Shown: one piece after another, positions 19,757 to 31,677 of the stretch
How positions within the stretch are numbered: the stretch's first letter is position 1
How the letters are laid out: every line of letters starts with the position of its first letter
Assembly: GCA_018136815.1 (NCBI GenBank)
Contig: CM030942.1
Coordinates: forward strand, 402,180-466,179
Direction of reading: 5' to 3'
Length of the DNA stretch: 64,000 nt
From: Isochrysis galbana
Lineage: Eukaryota > Haptophyta > Isochrysidales > Isochrysidaceae
The notes under the pieces: generated by a model
What the model was told of the DNA's origin: nothing
Database searches by the model: none
What the model saw: only the letters and a program-made list of their open reading frames with translations
Translations under genes and position numbers: made by a program

Positions 19757-20749
19757 GGGGGGCGCGTGGGAGCGGGAAGTGGGAGGCGGGAAGCGGAGAA
19801 AGGGGGGCACGAGCCGCCAGCGCTCATGCCCCAAGGTCCGGCCCATGCTGGTGGCAACACGCAGGCCACGGTGACGATAGAGAATGAGAGCGAGGGCGAC
19901 AGCCGAAGGTTCATCTCAGCGACGGCCACGAGCTCGTCGTCGACGTCCACGTCCGCCACTGCCACTGCAACGGCGTGCATGCGATGGCGAGAGCTGTTCG
20001 CCTCTGCACGCGCGGAACGAGGCGAGCAGGAGCAGGAGCCGGAGCAAGAACGGGAAGAATGGTCGGCGACCGAGGAATGCGAGGAAGAGCAGGATGAGGT
20101 GGCTCGGGCTGTGAGGACACAGACTCTCGCGCGCATCCATCGCCGTCGCAAGATGAAGTTGAAGCCGCCGGCGGGCAAGCGCGGACGCCAGATGGCACCG
20201 CGCCAAAGCGTAGAGCCCAAAGTATCCCCGGCCACCCGCGGAAGTTGGGGGGTGACCAATGACGGGCTGGACCACCTCCTCAGCAGAGGAAGGCGGGAGG
20301 ACGGGCTTGGGCGAGGGCGAGCGCGACGACGGAGCGGACATGGCTGGGCGGATCGGGATGGATAGGCTGAGGCTAAGGGATTGGTGGGGTTTGGTATTGA
20401 GGTAGTGTTGAGAACGAGGGACGAGAACGGGAACGAGAACGAGAACGAGAGCGACGAACGAATAAACCTTTTAATAGTCTCACCGCACACGCGGCCGTGG
20501 ACCCTCTACTTTCTACTCACGTAGGAAACTTTCTACACCCCCACTTCCCCGGCCCTTCTCCCCCCGCCATAAGGCGACTCCCCCCGTGCACTACTAGGGG
20601 GATAGGGGTGAAGGGCTTAGATATGGTCCGGTGGCCCGCGCCCCCCCCCGGTGATCATTCCCCCCCTTCCTCCTGTGTCTCCGAGTGGGCGGCGGTCTCA
20701 GCCCCGACTTATCCTGTAAACAGGTGCGGGACTTACCTATTTTTCGGTG
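19757..20749. other. repeat-derived region with a conserved ~75-bp block
   Basis: The block at 20265-20345 resembles 46857-46935 (CAGCAGAGGAAGGCGGG, GGGCTTGAGCGAGGGCGAG). On the minus strand both read as a peptide beginning MS and containing KP..PPSSA, so it is likely the start of a retroelement ORF. A plus-strand frame (19766-20365) rich in Ser/Thr/Glu is open for 199 codons but overlaps this block, and I do not accept it as a gene. Confidence 0.4.
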
Positions 20750-20960
20750 AGCGGAGCTCTCGCTCCGCCCACCCCCTTCTCCGCGCTCTCTCTCCCCTCT
20801 CCTGCGGCACGCGCGATGGCGCGCCTGCGGCAGGCCTGCAGCTGCCTGCTGGCGACCCCTGGAGGCTCCTGGAGGCCAGCTCTGGGGGCAGAGGAGGCTG
20901 GGACTGGGCCCTGGTCTCCCCTGCCTCTCCCTCGCTGGCGCTCCTGAGCCTCTGGGGCCC
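20750..20960 (+). repeat. dispersed leader-like repeat (partner 34485-34680)
   Basis: Both loci have a CT-rich run, then ATGGCGCG..CTGCGGC, GAGGCCAGC, GGGGGCAG, GGGCCCTGG-type sequence and CCTGCCTCTCCCTCGCT in the same order. At 34 kb this segment precedes a 271-codon open frame, while here nothing coherent follows. It is possibly the 5' end of a mobile element. Confidence 0.5.
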
Positions 20961-21329
20961 CCAATCTGCACCTGTCTGCCTGTCGACCAGGGGGGGAGGG
21001 GGGGTTGGAGCAATGGGCTGGCCACGAGGGGCCAGGATGGGCGAATGGGGCGAGCCTGTGGGGAAGGGAGTGGGTCTGTAGGGCAGTGGCCTCCTGGCAA
21101 GCCATCAGGCGTGCCAGGAGGATGGGTGGTTCCTCCCCCATGGCAGGGGAGGAGTGGAGAGAGGGGGGGGCTCGTGCCCCCCCCATGGGGCAACCAAGTA
21201 TAAACTTAGTTGCGAGAGCGACGAACGAAGAACGACAGACGACAGACGACCCGAAGCCGATGGACCGACGAGATGACCTTACACTCACGTCAACACTCTC
21301 CACACTAACGTATCCCTATCTAGGCTCAG

Positions 21330-21492
21330 GCCAAAATATCCCGTTATTTACCCCCATATATCCCGGGCACATATCCTTTTTATATCCCGCGCGAAACCCC
21401 AAATATCTTCGAAATATCCCGTTCTAATACGACATATATCTCGTTTATATCCCGTGCGGCCTCCCAAATATCTTCGAAATATCGGGTTCAAA
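21330..21492. repeat. ATATCCCG-word cluster with a ~65-bp internal duplication
   Basis: About eight occurrences of (A)ATATCCCG or one-base variants lie in 160 bp. The phrase AAATATCTTCGAAATATC occurs at ~21402 and ~21467. A related cluster is at 14919-15000. There are no coding features. Confidence 0.65.
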
Positions 21493-22324
21493 ATTACGTC
21501 TTTTACGTATACTAGTACGTATTATAAGCCGAGTACCCTGGGGAGGAAGGGGAAGGGAAGGGGGCGTGGCTACGAGAAAGTGATTCAGTGCCACGTGCGA
21601 GGCGAGAATATTAGAAGGTTTTTTTTAGCTAGCCCGATTGAGACTTGCCACGATCAAGCGTCCGCTTGTTTGCCGACAGCCGACAGTGGTCCTCCGCCCG
21701 CCGTCCTCTTTCCTCTTTCTCTTTCTCTTTCGACGGAACGCGACCTTGCACCCGTGTTGTTCAAAGTTAGCAGGGCCATAGAATCATAATGTAGATCAGA
21801 GGGAACGTCGCGAGGTGAGCGCACGACCGAGACACCGTCGCTGAAAGGTGGACGTTCCCACACACCCCACACACTGCCCAGGCCTAGATCCCACGTGTCT
21901 ACAACAAAACAACCCCCCCTTGGTCCAAAGAGCCTCCTCCTATCTTCCCCAGTTCTTACTAAAGTACTCTTCTACACAGTCCCCTCTCCCCCCCCCCCGC
22001 GGTGCCCCCCCCCCCCCCCCCTCCCCCCCGCGCGCGGCTCTCCTCATCCACCCTCCCCGCGCCCCCCGCATCTCCTCACGGACCACAGGTGGTATATTCT
22101 CTTAAATGGCCCGTCCATTCCAGAGTCCGCCAGGCCTTCCCAACGCTCGCGAAGGCTTGACCTTCCCCCACCTCCCCCCTTGGATTTCTTCCGTTAAACG
22201 GCCCATCTCTTCTCTCTCCTCGGTTGCTCTCTTCCCTAATTCCCTCCTCTCCCCCCTCCCCCGCCTCTCCCCCCTCCCATCCATGGCCGCCTCCCCCCCT
22301 CCCCCCTCCCCCCTTCCTCCTCAG
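21493..22324. other. upstream region of the F-box/Kelch gene
   Basis: Holds C-runs at 21983-22028 and a CT-rich stretch ending in a consensus acceptor (CCTTCCTCCTCAG) at 22312-22324. A first exon carrying the start codon of the F-box/Kelch gene should lie here but I could not place it. Confidence 0.4.
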
Positions 22325-23739
22325 CCTCCCCGCACACACTCGACTCTCTCCCCGACGACATACTCGTCCAGATCCTTGAGGCGCTCAACGGGCCTCACGC
22401 CGCGCGCCTCTCTACCCTCTCTTCCACTTCTCTCAGCTGCCGAAGGCTCGCCGATGCCTCCTCTCGCGCCTTTAGAGGGCATTCTCTCTCTCTTCTCGCG
22501 CCCCATGCGCCTTGGGTGAGGCGCGGAGACGGACCCTGCTGGCGTACAGCCTATCGACATGCATGCATCCTCAAACACCTCGCGTGGGAGCCCGCGCCAC
22601 CCGGCTTTGCGCCGGCACCGCTCTTTGCTCACTCGGCAACTCTGTGGAAACAGAGGCTCTACGTCTTTGGAGGGCGCCACGGGGAGATGTATTCGAACTC
22701 GCTCTCGGTGCTAGACCTTTCGCAGCCGCCCGAGCGTGTTGAATGGGTCGAGATCGCGGTGGAGGGCCGGCCGCCCTCGCCTCGTAGAGCGCACGCTGCG
22801 GCTGAGCATGGTGGCAGGCTCTATGTGCTTGGAGGCGGCGTGGCACACATGCTCACCTGCGGCGACATGCACTCAGTGTCGCTCGAGCCGCCGCACCGCT
22901 GGCGCGCAGAGCCAGCCCCGCCGCAGTGGGCCCGCTTCGGCCACACGTGCGTCGCCACCATGCTGGGCCGTCGGCCCGTCCTGATCGTGTTTGGCGGCGC
23001 CTCGCACAAGCCTCACTCGTCGCTCGAGGGCGACTCCGTCACGCGCATGTACAACCTGGCAAGCCGACTTTGGCACCTGCTCGACACGAGCGGCGCACCA
23101 CCACGTCCACGCTACCGACATGGCGCCACGCTCATCGAGCGGCCCGGTCACGGCACCGCGATGGTCGTGTGGGGCGGATACCTACGCCGGTGCGATGAGG
23201 CTGGCGAGACGCTCGCGACAAACGAGGTATTCCTGCTGAACCTACCCACGCGCACATGGGAGGAGCCGCGTACCTCGGGCATCCCGCCGGCGCCGCGTGG
23301 TGGCCAGACACTCACCGTCATCGGCGACAAGATCCTCATCTTTGGAGGCGGCCAGCTGATGGACTTGCGCGATGGCCACGGCTGGCAAGAGCGCGACCTG
23401 CCAGGCCTATGCTGGCTCGACACCAACACATGGGCCTACGGCGCCTGCCGTGCTGCCGGGCCTGAACCCCCACCCAGAGGCGGTCATACTGCTCAGCTCA
23501 TCGGGTACGATGACTCCCTAGCCCTCCTTGTACTCGGCGGCCGCGACTTTGTAGATGACGCGCCCGCCGCCATCTTCACAGGCACTGGTGTGCACCTCGG
23601 CCGCGCCGAGGCGCACTTGCTGCGGCTAAGGGGCCCCAGCCCCGCGCGCGCTGCGGAAGCCGAGGCGGCCGAGGCGCGCTCCGGGGCCGCGGCCATGTCC
23701 GAGGCAGTTCACGCCTCGAACGTGGATACGCGCGCGTGA
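22325..23739 (+). CDS. F-box/Kelch-repeat protein (5' exon missing)
   Basis: The last exon starts at 22325 after a pyrimidine-rich acceptor ending CAG. Its frame reads LDSLPDDILVQILEAL and then LSTLSSTSLSCRRLADAS, a good F-box. It runs without a break into five or six Kelch blades (VFGGR, YVLGGG, LIVFGGAS, MVVWGGY, ILIFGGGQ, LLVLGGRD, each with nearby R-x-GH/H-x-A words) and stops at 23739. F-box/Kelch proteins are substrate receptors of SCF ubiquitin ligases, with the F-box binding Skp1 and the propeller binding substrate. The first Met in this frame is at 22516, after the F-box, and an in-frame stop lies at 22237. A phase-1 upstream exon must therefore supply the start. The C-terminal ~40 residues are Ala/Glu-rich and disordered. 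Confidence 0.8.
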
Positions 23740-25542
23740 GCGGCCGTGTGCGGCAAACGGCACGCTCACTGAGGGACACTTGCACCAACGGCGGGTCACC
23801 ACATTGGGCTGCAGCTGTGATTATGATGGAAGACGAGGGAAGGGCAGCAGCTGGTGCCGGTGCGCTCAGGGTTAGCACGTGTTTGCGTGCTCGTGCCACT
23901 CTGGGCTACTCTTCACCCGATCGCTTCGGATCGAGGAGTCGCCATTGCTGGGTCCCACTGCGCGACGTTCATGATATTAAGCAGGGCTTCTCTTGATCCC
24001 CAACTCGGCAGGGCCAAGCTTAGCGATTTTGTGCGGTCTGCCACATCGAGACAAGCCCTGCATGCAGCCCGTACGGCAGGAAGCGGCACGTACATCGTTA
24101 CTGCTTGATGTACCCATCTACCACTTTGTGGCCCATTCATTGGTCGTGTGGAGTAGTCGGAGTGGCTCCATTGGTGGAAAGCACTTGCCAGGTCCCGACT
24201 GAACCCCGAGCGGCAACAGTATGAGGTGTCCCAATCGTGGCCGCAGCCGATGCGCGGCGCGGCGCGGACGTTACCCTGGTCATTGTGATCTTTGGCCAAA
24301 CGTATCTCCTACACAATCGTGCCCCCTACACGGCTGAGTGGTTGTAATTGTGCATGGGAGGAGGAGGATGCACTATAGGAGGTTCTCGTCGTGTTGTGGC
24401 GAGGGCGGTGTATTGTCGGAGGAGGCGAATGGCAAGTAGCAAGGTGAGCCGCAGGTGGTAGTGCTGGTGGTGATTCTTGTGTGTACTATTCCGCCAAGTG
24501 GACCATGCCATGGTAGTTGTGCTGCGGAGGAGAGCTGTGTGGGTTCGACGAATGCGTATATGGGCACGTGTTTGATAGCATACTACTAGTAGTACTAATA
24601 ATAACATGCGCAACCGATAACTGAGTATTAGTGCCGCTATTGCCGCACTAGCCATGCATCAGCCACACCACGCCATAGTGGCGGACCCCTGGTGCTTTGG
24701 CGTTCTTGATAGTGATAGAGCCATACATAGTATTTTCGCTTGAGCGCTCTTTTCGTTTGCTCGTATGTCCTCATCGACCTTCTCGTTGGCGGCGAAGAGT
24801 TCTGGTATCGCATGAACTAAGTATAAACTTAGTAGGTGTTGCGGAGAAGTAGAAGTAGAAATAGCGCAGGAAAATTTTCTTGTAGCTTGGCTATGGCGCT
24901 TCCACTTCCACGGTGCGTGGTGCATGGTGCAGCATGGGCGCGTGCGCCTCGCGGGGCACGCTGTGCCAATGGCATGCTGATTTGTGGCCTGCGCATTAAT
25001 AGCTACGACATAGCCATCGAAATTGAGAATTCGACCAACATGTGCCTGCAGCGACGCTGAGTCAACACAGAAAAAAATGTGCTAAGCTCAGAGGCCGTAG
25101 GCCGATGCGGCAAGGACATGGAAAAGCGAGCAATGGTTGGCTAACATGAGCGCGAAGGATAGGGAGACATACACAACACCTGCAGACGCCACATGGCCGC
25201 TCCAGCGCTCACAAGGAGCATCGATGTACGCAAGTCAAGTCAAGTGGATAAAGCGAAAGTGATTGCCGGGATCTTGCTCAGCTGTGGCTTAAGGTGAGGA
25301 GCAGCACGAAAAGGGCAACGGCGGCGATCGTGGCTTTCCGCAGCGCATATAGCGCCACAATATATGCTCACCGTTGCCATGGAACAATGTGGTGCAGGGT
25401 AAAACTAGACAAGCCCGTTGGCGCGCCAACGTGCATCCTCGTTGGGGTAGCATTGAGATGGCGCTTTAGCCAATGGGCACAATGGACAGGATGCGTCGAG
25501 TAGTCACGCCAGTGCCTAGATGATCCAGTGGCGAAGATTCCG
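23740..25542. other. 1.8 kb without a recognisable gene
   Basis: Only short unrelated frames are present on both strands. The 16-bp palindromic word AAGTATAAACTTAGT at 24819 also occurs at 21197. The right part is the 3' flank of the next minus-strand gene. Confidence 0.5.
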
Positions 25543-28500
25543 TCAAACGATTTCCGGGCGAGCGCTTGTCGACATGCTGAATGGTTTACTACGACTAGCC
25601 ACTTCTTTAAGCCGCTCCTGCCGCTCGCGCTCGTGCTCCACCTCGGGTACGTAGTGTGCGAAGAGCTCGGTGAACGGCGTGCCCCGGAACGATGGTTGGT
25701 CGTCGAGCACCTCTTTGATTTGCATTGCTAAGTGGTAGCACTCGAGGCCGACGCTACGCGCAGTGGCGAGCCGCATCGCCATCTTGTGCTGTCGCCACTC
25801 CTTGAGCTTGACTATGGCAGCCTCGTACAACCCAAGTGCCTCGTCGATCCTAGCAATATTGTGGACATGAGTGTACTTCGCCGCGAAGGCGATTTGGTCC
25901 TCGAGCGGCGACTGGAGCGCATCGAAGACACGCTGCATGCGCTCGCGCGTGGCGGCGGGAAGCGGCTGAGGGGTCGCCTGCAGCTCCTCCTGCTCTTTGA
26001 GCAGCCGAGCCTGCTCCCTGAGCTCCTGCTGCGACTGACGCCTCTGCAGCCTCGCTTTCCGCTTCGTCTCACCTTCGCGTCTTGAGCGCAACGATCGAGC
26101 CGAGGCGTTACTTGCCACCGAGCCCGCAGAGGATGGGCGGTCACCATCCCATTCACTCATCACTGTGCTCGAAATAGAGTCGGAATCCGAATAGGCCTCG
26201 GGCACACCTTGATGCTCCGAGGCCAACCCCTTCGCATGGGTTGCTCTCATGTCGTCCGCCTCGCTCTGCACACCTGCCAAGGCGTTCCTCGTCGACCTGC
26301 GCCGAAGCAACTTGGGAGGAGATGAAGGCTCGCTGCTCAGGCCGAGAGACTTCTCGATGCTTGCGACGACCGTTGCGGACGCTGCCTTCCCCGCGCCTCG
26401 CTGCCGGCCGCGGCGCAAAACGCGATCGTGCGAAGTGTCTATGCCAACCGGAACTAGAGGCAAGCGCTGCCCTAGATCAAAGCGGTGGGACATGATCTGT
26501 CGAACCAGAAGCTCGTGCCCCACTGCAGCCGGCGGCGACGTCACATATTCCTCGCTCATGTGAACGCCGCTCTTGGGGCCAACCTCCCTATCAGAACGCA
26601 CACGCCGCTCAGTCGCGTCGGCCGATGGACCATCGCCGTTAGATGCGAACGGCGGTGTTGCCTCGATGGTAGCGGCCGTTGAGCCTACGGGAAGGCTTGC
26701 AAGGCCCCGCCTGAGATGCAAGCCGCCGTCCGTGTTAGCGGACTCCGCTCTCTCACTTGGGTTCGGTTCCTCAAAGACAAGCTTACACACCTCCGCGAGT
26801 AGGCGTGCAACGCGCTCATTGGGGAAGTCGTCCATGTCCGTCCCCGTGGGGAGCAGCTCCTCGGGCGGAAAGCTGAGGGCCAAAAAGGGCTGGGGCATCT
26901 CGTGCAACGACGGCCAACAGTCGTCGAATGCGGGCCAGACGGGCGCGAAGAAGGTCATATTTCCCTCCGCCTTCTTCCTCCGCTCGAAGGCCTCGGCAAA
27001 CGGGGCGCGATGCGATGGGGGGACAGCGATACCTGCAGCCGCATCCTCCGCCTTTCGCTGGCGAGCTTCCGCGAGCATCTTTTCCGGCTCCACCGTCGGC
27101 GCGTACTGAGCCGCAATGTCCCCATCCTGCGGGCGCGTATACCTCGCCTTGGCACGCGTCGGCAACCGTGGGCGCGGATCGGTGCCGCGGTGTGCCATTG
27201 TGGCGGCCTGAGCATGCGTCAATACCGACGACCCAAGGTTCACGCGCGTGTTGGCGAAGGCACGGTCGCGCCCGTCCGCCCGCCGAGCTGAAAGAGTGCC
27301 ACTTTGCCCCCCGGTGCTAGAGGCGTCCATGGAGCTGGCACGGCGCGACAGCGCCCCATTCTCTCGGGTAGCAGCCTGGCCGGGCGCCGCGCTTCCAACC
27401 GCCCATGACGGCGCGTCTGCCTCGGCGATGGCGCGTGGGGCAGCCTCCCCCTCAGATGGCCCCAACTCGGCAGCCACCGTCGGCGACGCAGCCGGTTGCA
27501 ATCGACCAAGGCCGTCCCCCCGACGCAATACGGCGGCCAACGACGCGCCTGGCGCGGACTGATTCTCTGAGGGCTGAGCGGCTGCTGTCCGCCGGGAGAG
27601 CGCAGCAATGACCGCCACCTCAGTTGCCCGCCTTGATGGGTCGGCGAACGCATTTTTGATCGCGCTCTCTCCGTCTGCCAGCGGTGCGGGATACTCATCG
27701 GGTGGGTCTAACAGCATCTCAAAGAGATCCTGCGGCTCGAAAGATGCCGCAGGCGCATGTCCTGCGCCCGGATCTCCGGGCGGAAGCGAATTTCCGGACG
27801 TAGCGCCATCCCCATCCCACCCTGACGCCGAATCGGGATGGAGCGCCGGCAGCGCCTCCCCAATGACACCAGGCAAGCCCCCGCGCCCTAACCGCGCCTC
27901 GTGCCTTTGCTTCCGTCTTTGGCGTTTGCTCATCCCCGCAGCATCGCCCAACGCCTCCACCGGCAGCGGGGCCCTCCCCGTGCGCATCCAGGCAGGCCGC
28001 GCCGACGGATCCAGGTGTCCACAATGCGCGTCCGAATCGTCGGAGTCCGACCGCTGGGCGTTTGCAGCCGACTCAGGAGCAACGCCGGCCTCAACGTCCG
28101 CTAGGGACACCGGGGGGGTCCCCGACTCAGATGCGGCATGCTCTCTGTGCATCTTCGATAGTCGCCGCTCCCACTTGGCCATCCGCTCCTTGCGCTGCTC
28201 GTGTGCGGATGGGCATTCGGCCACGCAGCACGCCACACCACTATTGCCGCTGCCGCAGCTAGCGTTGGCCGAGGACGGCACCCAAGGGGCAGCAAGCCCG
28301 GATGGTGATTGGTCTGGACCTTCAGCAAACTCGTCCCGGGGGCGCTCGAGCTGTGCCAGCTGGAGTGCCAGCTCGCGCCGCGCCATTTCCTTGCGAAGCG
28401 AAGACGGCTGCAATCTGCGGTGGAGCTCGGCGTCGGCCTCGGTGACTGCTCTGAGCAAGTTGTGCTCGCTCGGTAGCACCTGCGCCGCGTTGCGTGAGCG

Positions 28501-28737
28501 CAACGCTGCGCCCCTGCGCGCGATGACCTCTGCCTTGATCTGCTCGGCAAAGGCAGCCAGTCTCTCCTCGTTCGACCGCATCGTGTGATCCTGCCGGTCG
28601 GCCGGCTCACTGGGCTGCTGCGCAGGCGTGGCATCAAGACGAGAAGGGCCCGGAGAGGAGACCGGAGAGGAGACTGGATTAGAGAGTCCACGCTCGATCG
28701 GCCGCCCCGCCCTCCGGAACGAAGGAGAGGCTTGCAT
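25543..28737 (-). CDS. uncharacterised ~1,060-residue protein with conserved helical C-terminus
   Basis: The open frame ends at 25543. Upstream it runs into (CT)n-encoded Ser/Leu repeats, so I take the Met at 28737 (MQASPSFRRAGRP) or at 28581 (MRSNEERLAAFAEQI) as the start. Most of the protein is charged, Ser/Pro/Ala-rich and likely disordered. A Lys/Arg-rich coiled coil lies near residues ~850-890 (KRKARLQRRQSQQELREQ). The last ~150 residues form an ordered, probably all-helical domain containing LQSPLEDQIAFAAKYTHVH and DEALGLYEAAIVKLKEW. A similar pattern of a P-L-x-x-Q/M-x-x-x-A-x-K-Y helix pair occurs in some coiled-coil proteins of ciliated eukaryotes, but I cannot name the family with confidence. 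Confidence 0.65.
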   Translation of the reverse strand: MQASPSFRRAGRPIERGLSNPVSSPVSSPGPSRLDATPAQQPSEPADRQDHTMRSNEERLAAFAEQIKAEVIARRGAALRSRNAAQVLPSEHNLLRAVTEADAELHRRLQPSSLRKEMARRELALQLAQLERPRDEFAEGPDQSPSGLAAPWVPSSANASCGSGNSGVACCVAECPSAHEQRKERMAKWERRLSKMHREHAASESGTPPVSLADVEAGVAPESAANAQRSDSDDSDAHCGHLDPSARPAWMRTGRAPLPVEALGDAAGMSKRQRRKQRHEARLGRGGLPGVIGEALPALHPDSASGWDGDGATSGNSLPPGDPGAGHAPAASFEPQDLFEMLLDPPDEYPAPLADGESAIKNAFADPSRRATEVAVIAALSRRTAAAQPSENQSAPGASLAAVLRRGDGLGRLQPAASPTVAAELGPSEGEAAPRAIAEADAPSWAVGSAAPGQAATRENGALSRRASSMDASSTGGQSGTLSARRADGRDRAFANTRVNLGSSVLTHAQAATMAHRGTDPRPRLPTRAKARYTRPQDGDIAAQYAPTVEPEKMLAEARQRKAEDAAAGIAVPPSHRAPFAEAFERRKKAEGNMTFFAPVWPAFDDCWPSLHEMPQPFLALSFPPEELLPTGTDMDDFPNERVARLLAEVCKLVFEEPNPSERAESANTDGGLHLRRGLASLPVGSTAATIEATPPFASNGDGPSADATERRVRSDREVGPKSGVHMSEEYVTSPPAAVGHELLVRQIMSHRFDLGQRLPLVPVGIDTSHDRVLRRGRQRGAGKAASATVVASIEKSLGLSSEPSSPPKLLRRRSTRNALAGVQSEADDMRATHAKGLASEHQGVPEAYSDSDSISSTVMSEWDGDRPSSAGSVASNASARSLRSRREGETKRKARLQRRQSQQELREQARLLKEQEELQATPQPLPAATRERMQRVFDALQSPLEDQIAFAAKYTHVHNIARIDEALGLYEAAIVKLKEWRQHKMAMRLATARSVGLECYHLAMQIKEVLDDQPSFRGTPFTELFAHYVPEVEHERERQERLKEVASRSKPFSMSTSARPEIV

Positions 28738-29172
28738 GCTGTGCCTTTGGAAAGAAGGGGATGCGTGGTAGCCCGTGGTGTGGCGGGAGGGAGAAGCACG
28801 CAAGGGAGAAGCGTCCCTCTCTTTCCACGTACTCCTTCTCTGAGAGTGGCGAAGGCTGAGAGGAGATTCTCTCTTTGTGGGAGAGGAGAGAGAAGGGGAA
28901 GAAGGCTGCGGCGGCAGGGCGGGCGGCTGGGGAGGCTGGGCGGGCGGCAGGGCGGGCGGCGGAGGCTGGGCGGCGGCGGCGTAAGGGGGGGGAGAGGTGG
29001 GGCTGCCATGAGGGGGGGGGGGAAGGCGCGGTGGGGGGAGGGGGGGCCAGAGCGGGAGAGGGGGGAGGGACGGACAAAGAAGAAGAAGAGAGAGACGGGG
29101 AGAGAGAAGATATTGAAGAGAGAGAGGCGGGAGAGAGGGAGAGAGAGATGGAGGGGGTGGGAGAGAGAGAGA

Positions 29173-29488
<316 letters not shown>

Positions 29489-29608
29489 GAGAGAGAGAGA
29501 GAGAGCGAGAGAGCGAGAGAGAGGCGGATTCGTTTCAGCTCCACTTTCTCGTTTTGTTTTCTCCTTCTCCGTCTCTTCAATGTTCGTACGCAGAAGATGG
29601 ACTGCCAG

Positions 29609-29705
29609 TGTGGTCCGGAATTTTGTAGTAGAAGGGACGGAGGGACTCATAGTCCTTGTGTGTCTGGGTGTACTCTTAACCCTAGTAGAGCCGTAGTCCT
29701 CCAGG
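29609..29705 (+). mobile_element. Ty1/copia-type LTR fragment (partner 52062-52160)
   Basis: TGTGGTCCGGAATTTTGTAG at 29609 and the following ~90 bp (TAGTAGAAGG, CTCATAGTCC, TGTGTGTCT..GTGTACTCTTAA) match the sequence that follows the polypurine tract after the copia RNase H tail at 52 kb. No internal coding region is next to it, so it is a solo LTR or a truncated one. Its right end is unclear. Confidence 0.6.
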
Positions 29706-30868
29706 AGGACGCTCAGAAAGTCTCGAGTACTTATGGCTATATTTGGAGACCCTATGGGCCTTGGGAGGGCCCTAGGGGGCCTCCGGATCGGAAATAGGGC
29801 CCCTCCTAGGCCTGGGTAGATCTCCCAATCATGAATTCTTCAACTATGCTTGCTTTTAGAAGCGCGGGAGAACGTTGCCACGAGAAAAGTTGGCGCGAGC
29901 CCCCGTTTCCCGTTTCCCTCCTGCCTTCCTCTCCCCCCCCGCCCCAGCCCTTTCCGCTCTCCGTGACAAAACTACACACCCTCGTCCCTTTTTCACCTCT
30001 CTGCCTCGTTCTTTTCTGTATGCACAGCCCCCCCCCCCCCCCTCCGCTTACCGCTTACCCCTTTCACCCCCCCTCCCGCGAACTCCCACCGGCGCAGCCC
30101 CCCCCCCCCATGTTGTATTCAGGCCTCCTGGCATGAATATTTCGGCATGAGTACGAGCCTTCTTCGCTATATACCGTCTTCTATGTTCGCCGTGGTCGCG
30201 CAAGGCGTGCGGATTCGGATTCTCCCTGCGGTAGAAGGGGCGCAACGAAGACTACCGGTAGCTTTAAAGACAACGACTTCGCAGTGTTGGAACTACGTCA
30301 TATTAGCATCCTAGAATTTTTTTAGTGTGCCCAGACACCTAAAACAGTCGCTATCTAATAGATCCCCAGCTTGAAACCGAAAAACTCGAACGCGAAAAGC
30401 GAATTTTTTGTATACGAATGTTGAAGACTACGGTCATTGACGTTCAACGACCCACGGGCAGATTCACACATACAGACTCACAGGGCACCTAAGACACTCG
30501 ACCCAGTGGATTGGGGCCCTACTCGGCATTCCCTACTACTTTGCCGCAGGGATCTACCCGCGAGCGACGAAATTACGCTCGCTATGGCCTACTGAAGTCG
30601 GGCCCCAGAGGCCCTTTCGAGCGCTGGCAACGCGACCTGCAGTGGGGGGACATGGCGCCCGCGCGCGGGTGCTTCCGCGGCGCCTGCGGTCACCTTAGAC
30701 CAGGAGCCGAGGCCTGACGCCAAAAAAGAGCCCTCACAACGAATTGCTGCCCCCCCACACCAGCTGGCGTGCTGACGAGGGCGTCTCGTACAGCGAGAGG
30801 CCGGCATTTGCCGGCCCCTGGACGATCGCCAACGCGATGGGCCGGACATTAACGGACCGCTTACCGTC
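29706..30868. other. repeat-rich intergenic DNA
   Basis: Contains a diverged repeat at 30105-30240 (partner 7858-8060), C-runs at 30028-30045 and 30098-30108, and AT-rich sequence. The segment from ~30500 probably belongs to the Gag-like element that follows, but I could not establish a frame there. Confidence 0.45.
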
Positions 30869-31552
30869 GGCCACATCGACGACGTCGTGCGGATGGTCAA
30901 GGAGCGCCTAGGCTCATCCAGCGCCGGCTCCGATCCGTCCGATAAGAAACCGATAGCCAATGGGACAGGCGGCCGTGGAGGCGAGCAGCGCTCAGCCGGT
31001 CGCCAGGCCAAACGCCCTCAGACCCGGCCTGACCACACCAAGGAATCACCCCCCGCCCCGACTACAGGCGATCTGCCGCCGCTCAACGCACCGCTGCCGC
31101 AGCGCAGCCGCAAGTGCGACCCTCCAGCCAACAAGATCGGTCACCCTGAGGGCATGGAATGGGACATTGAAACCTGGCGTAATGCTAAGGTGGATTTTGA
31201 TCCCATGGCCCGCTATTGCACCCACTCGGGTCTGGCCGCCTCTTTCGCCAGAGCCCGCCCGGTAGACGCTACGCTGAAAGAACCCCGCACGCGTCGTCCT
31301 ACGTCTGAGGGCGGCGTGTGGACAACTGCCAATGGCTGCGCCTATTGCGCCTTCCGCCCTCCTCCGCCAGACGCTGAGGCCGCTCGCGCCAGCCATCCGG
31401 ACAACTGGCGCTATGGCACCGGTGATGGAGCACACTCCCCCTACTACTGCCAGCCATTTATCCGTTTCTTGTGCGAGGCTGAGCAGGAAGTACCTGAAGG
31501 CCACCGCCCCTATCTCCGCGCGTGCGTAGTGATTAGTCGCTCACGCCGCTAG
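30869..31552 (+). pseudogene. retrotransposon Gag C-terminal fragment with Cys/His-type CAFRP domain
   Basis: The frame reads IDDVVRMVKERLGSS, then a disordered linker, RKCDPPANKIGHPEG, WNAKV-like and DPMARYC-type segments. It ends with a Cys-rich block: NGCAYCAFRP, a short spacer, WRYGTGDGAH, CQPFIRFLCEAE. The same order closes the Ty3/gypsy Gag at 41.1-41.5 kb (NGCAFCAFRP, WKYGTGDGAH, CQPYIRFLCEA), and its middle part recurs at 50973-51342. I therefore read this as the 3' end of a gag gene. An upstream in-frame stop removes the capsid part and no pol follows. The Cys residues may bind zinc in place of a CCHC knuckle. Confidence 0.65.
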
Positions 31553-31677
31553 GAGCTAGGTGAGGCCGCCGCTATCTGTTTCGTTGATTGCCCTCTTCCG
31601 CGGCGGCCTGGACCGCCACCAGTTACCACCCGCCCCAGCTATCCAGCCCTTCCTTCCGGCAATTGACATGCGCCAAC

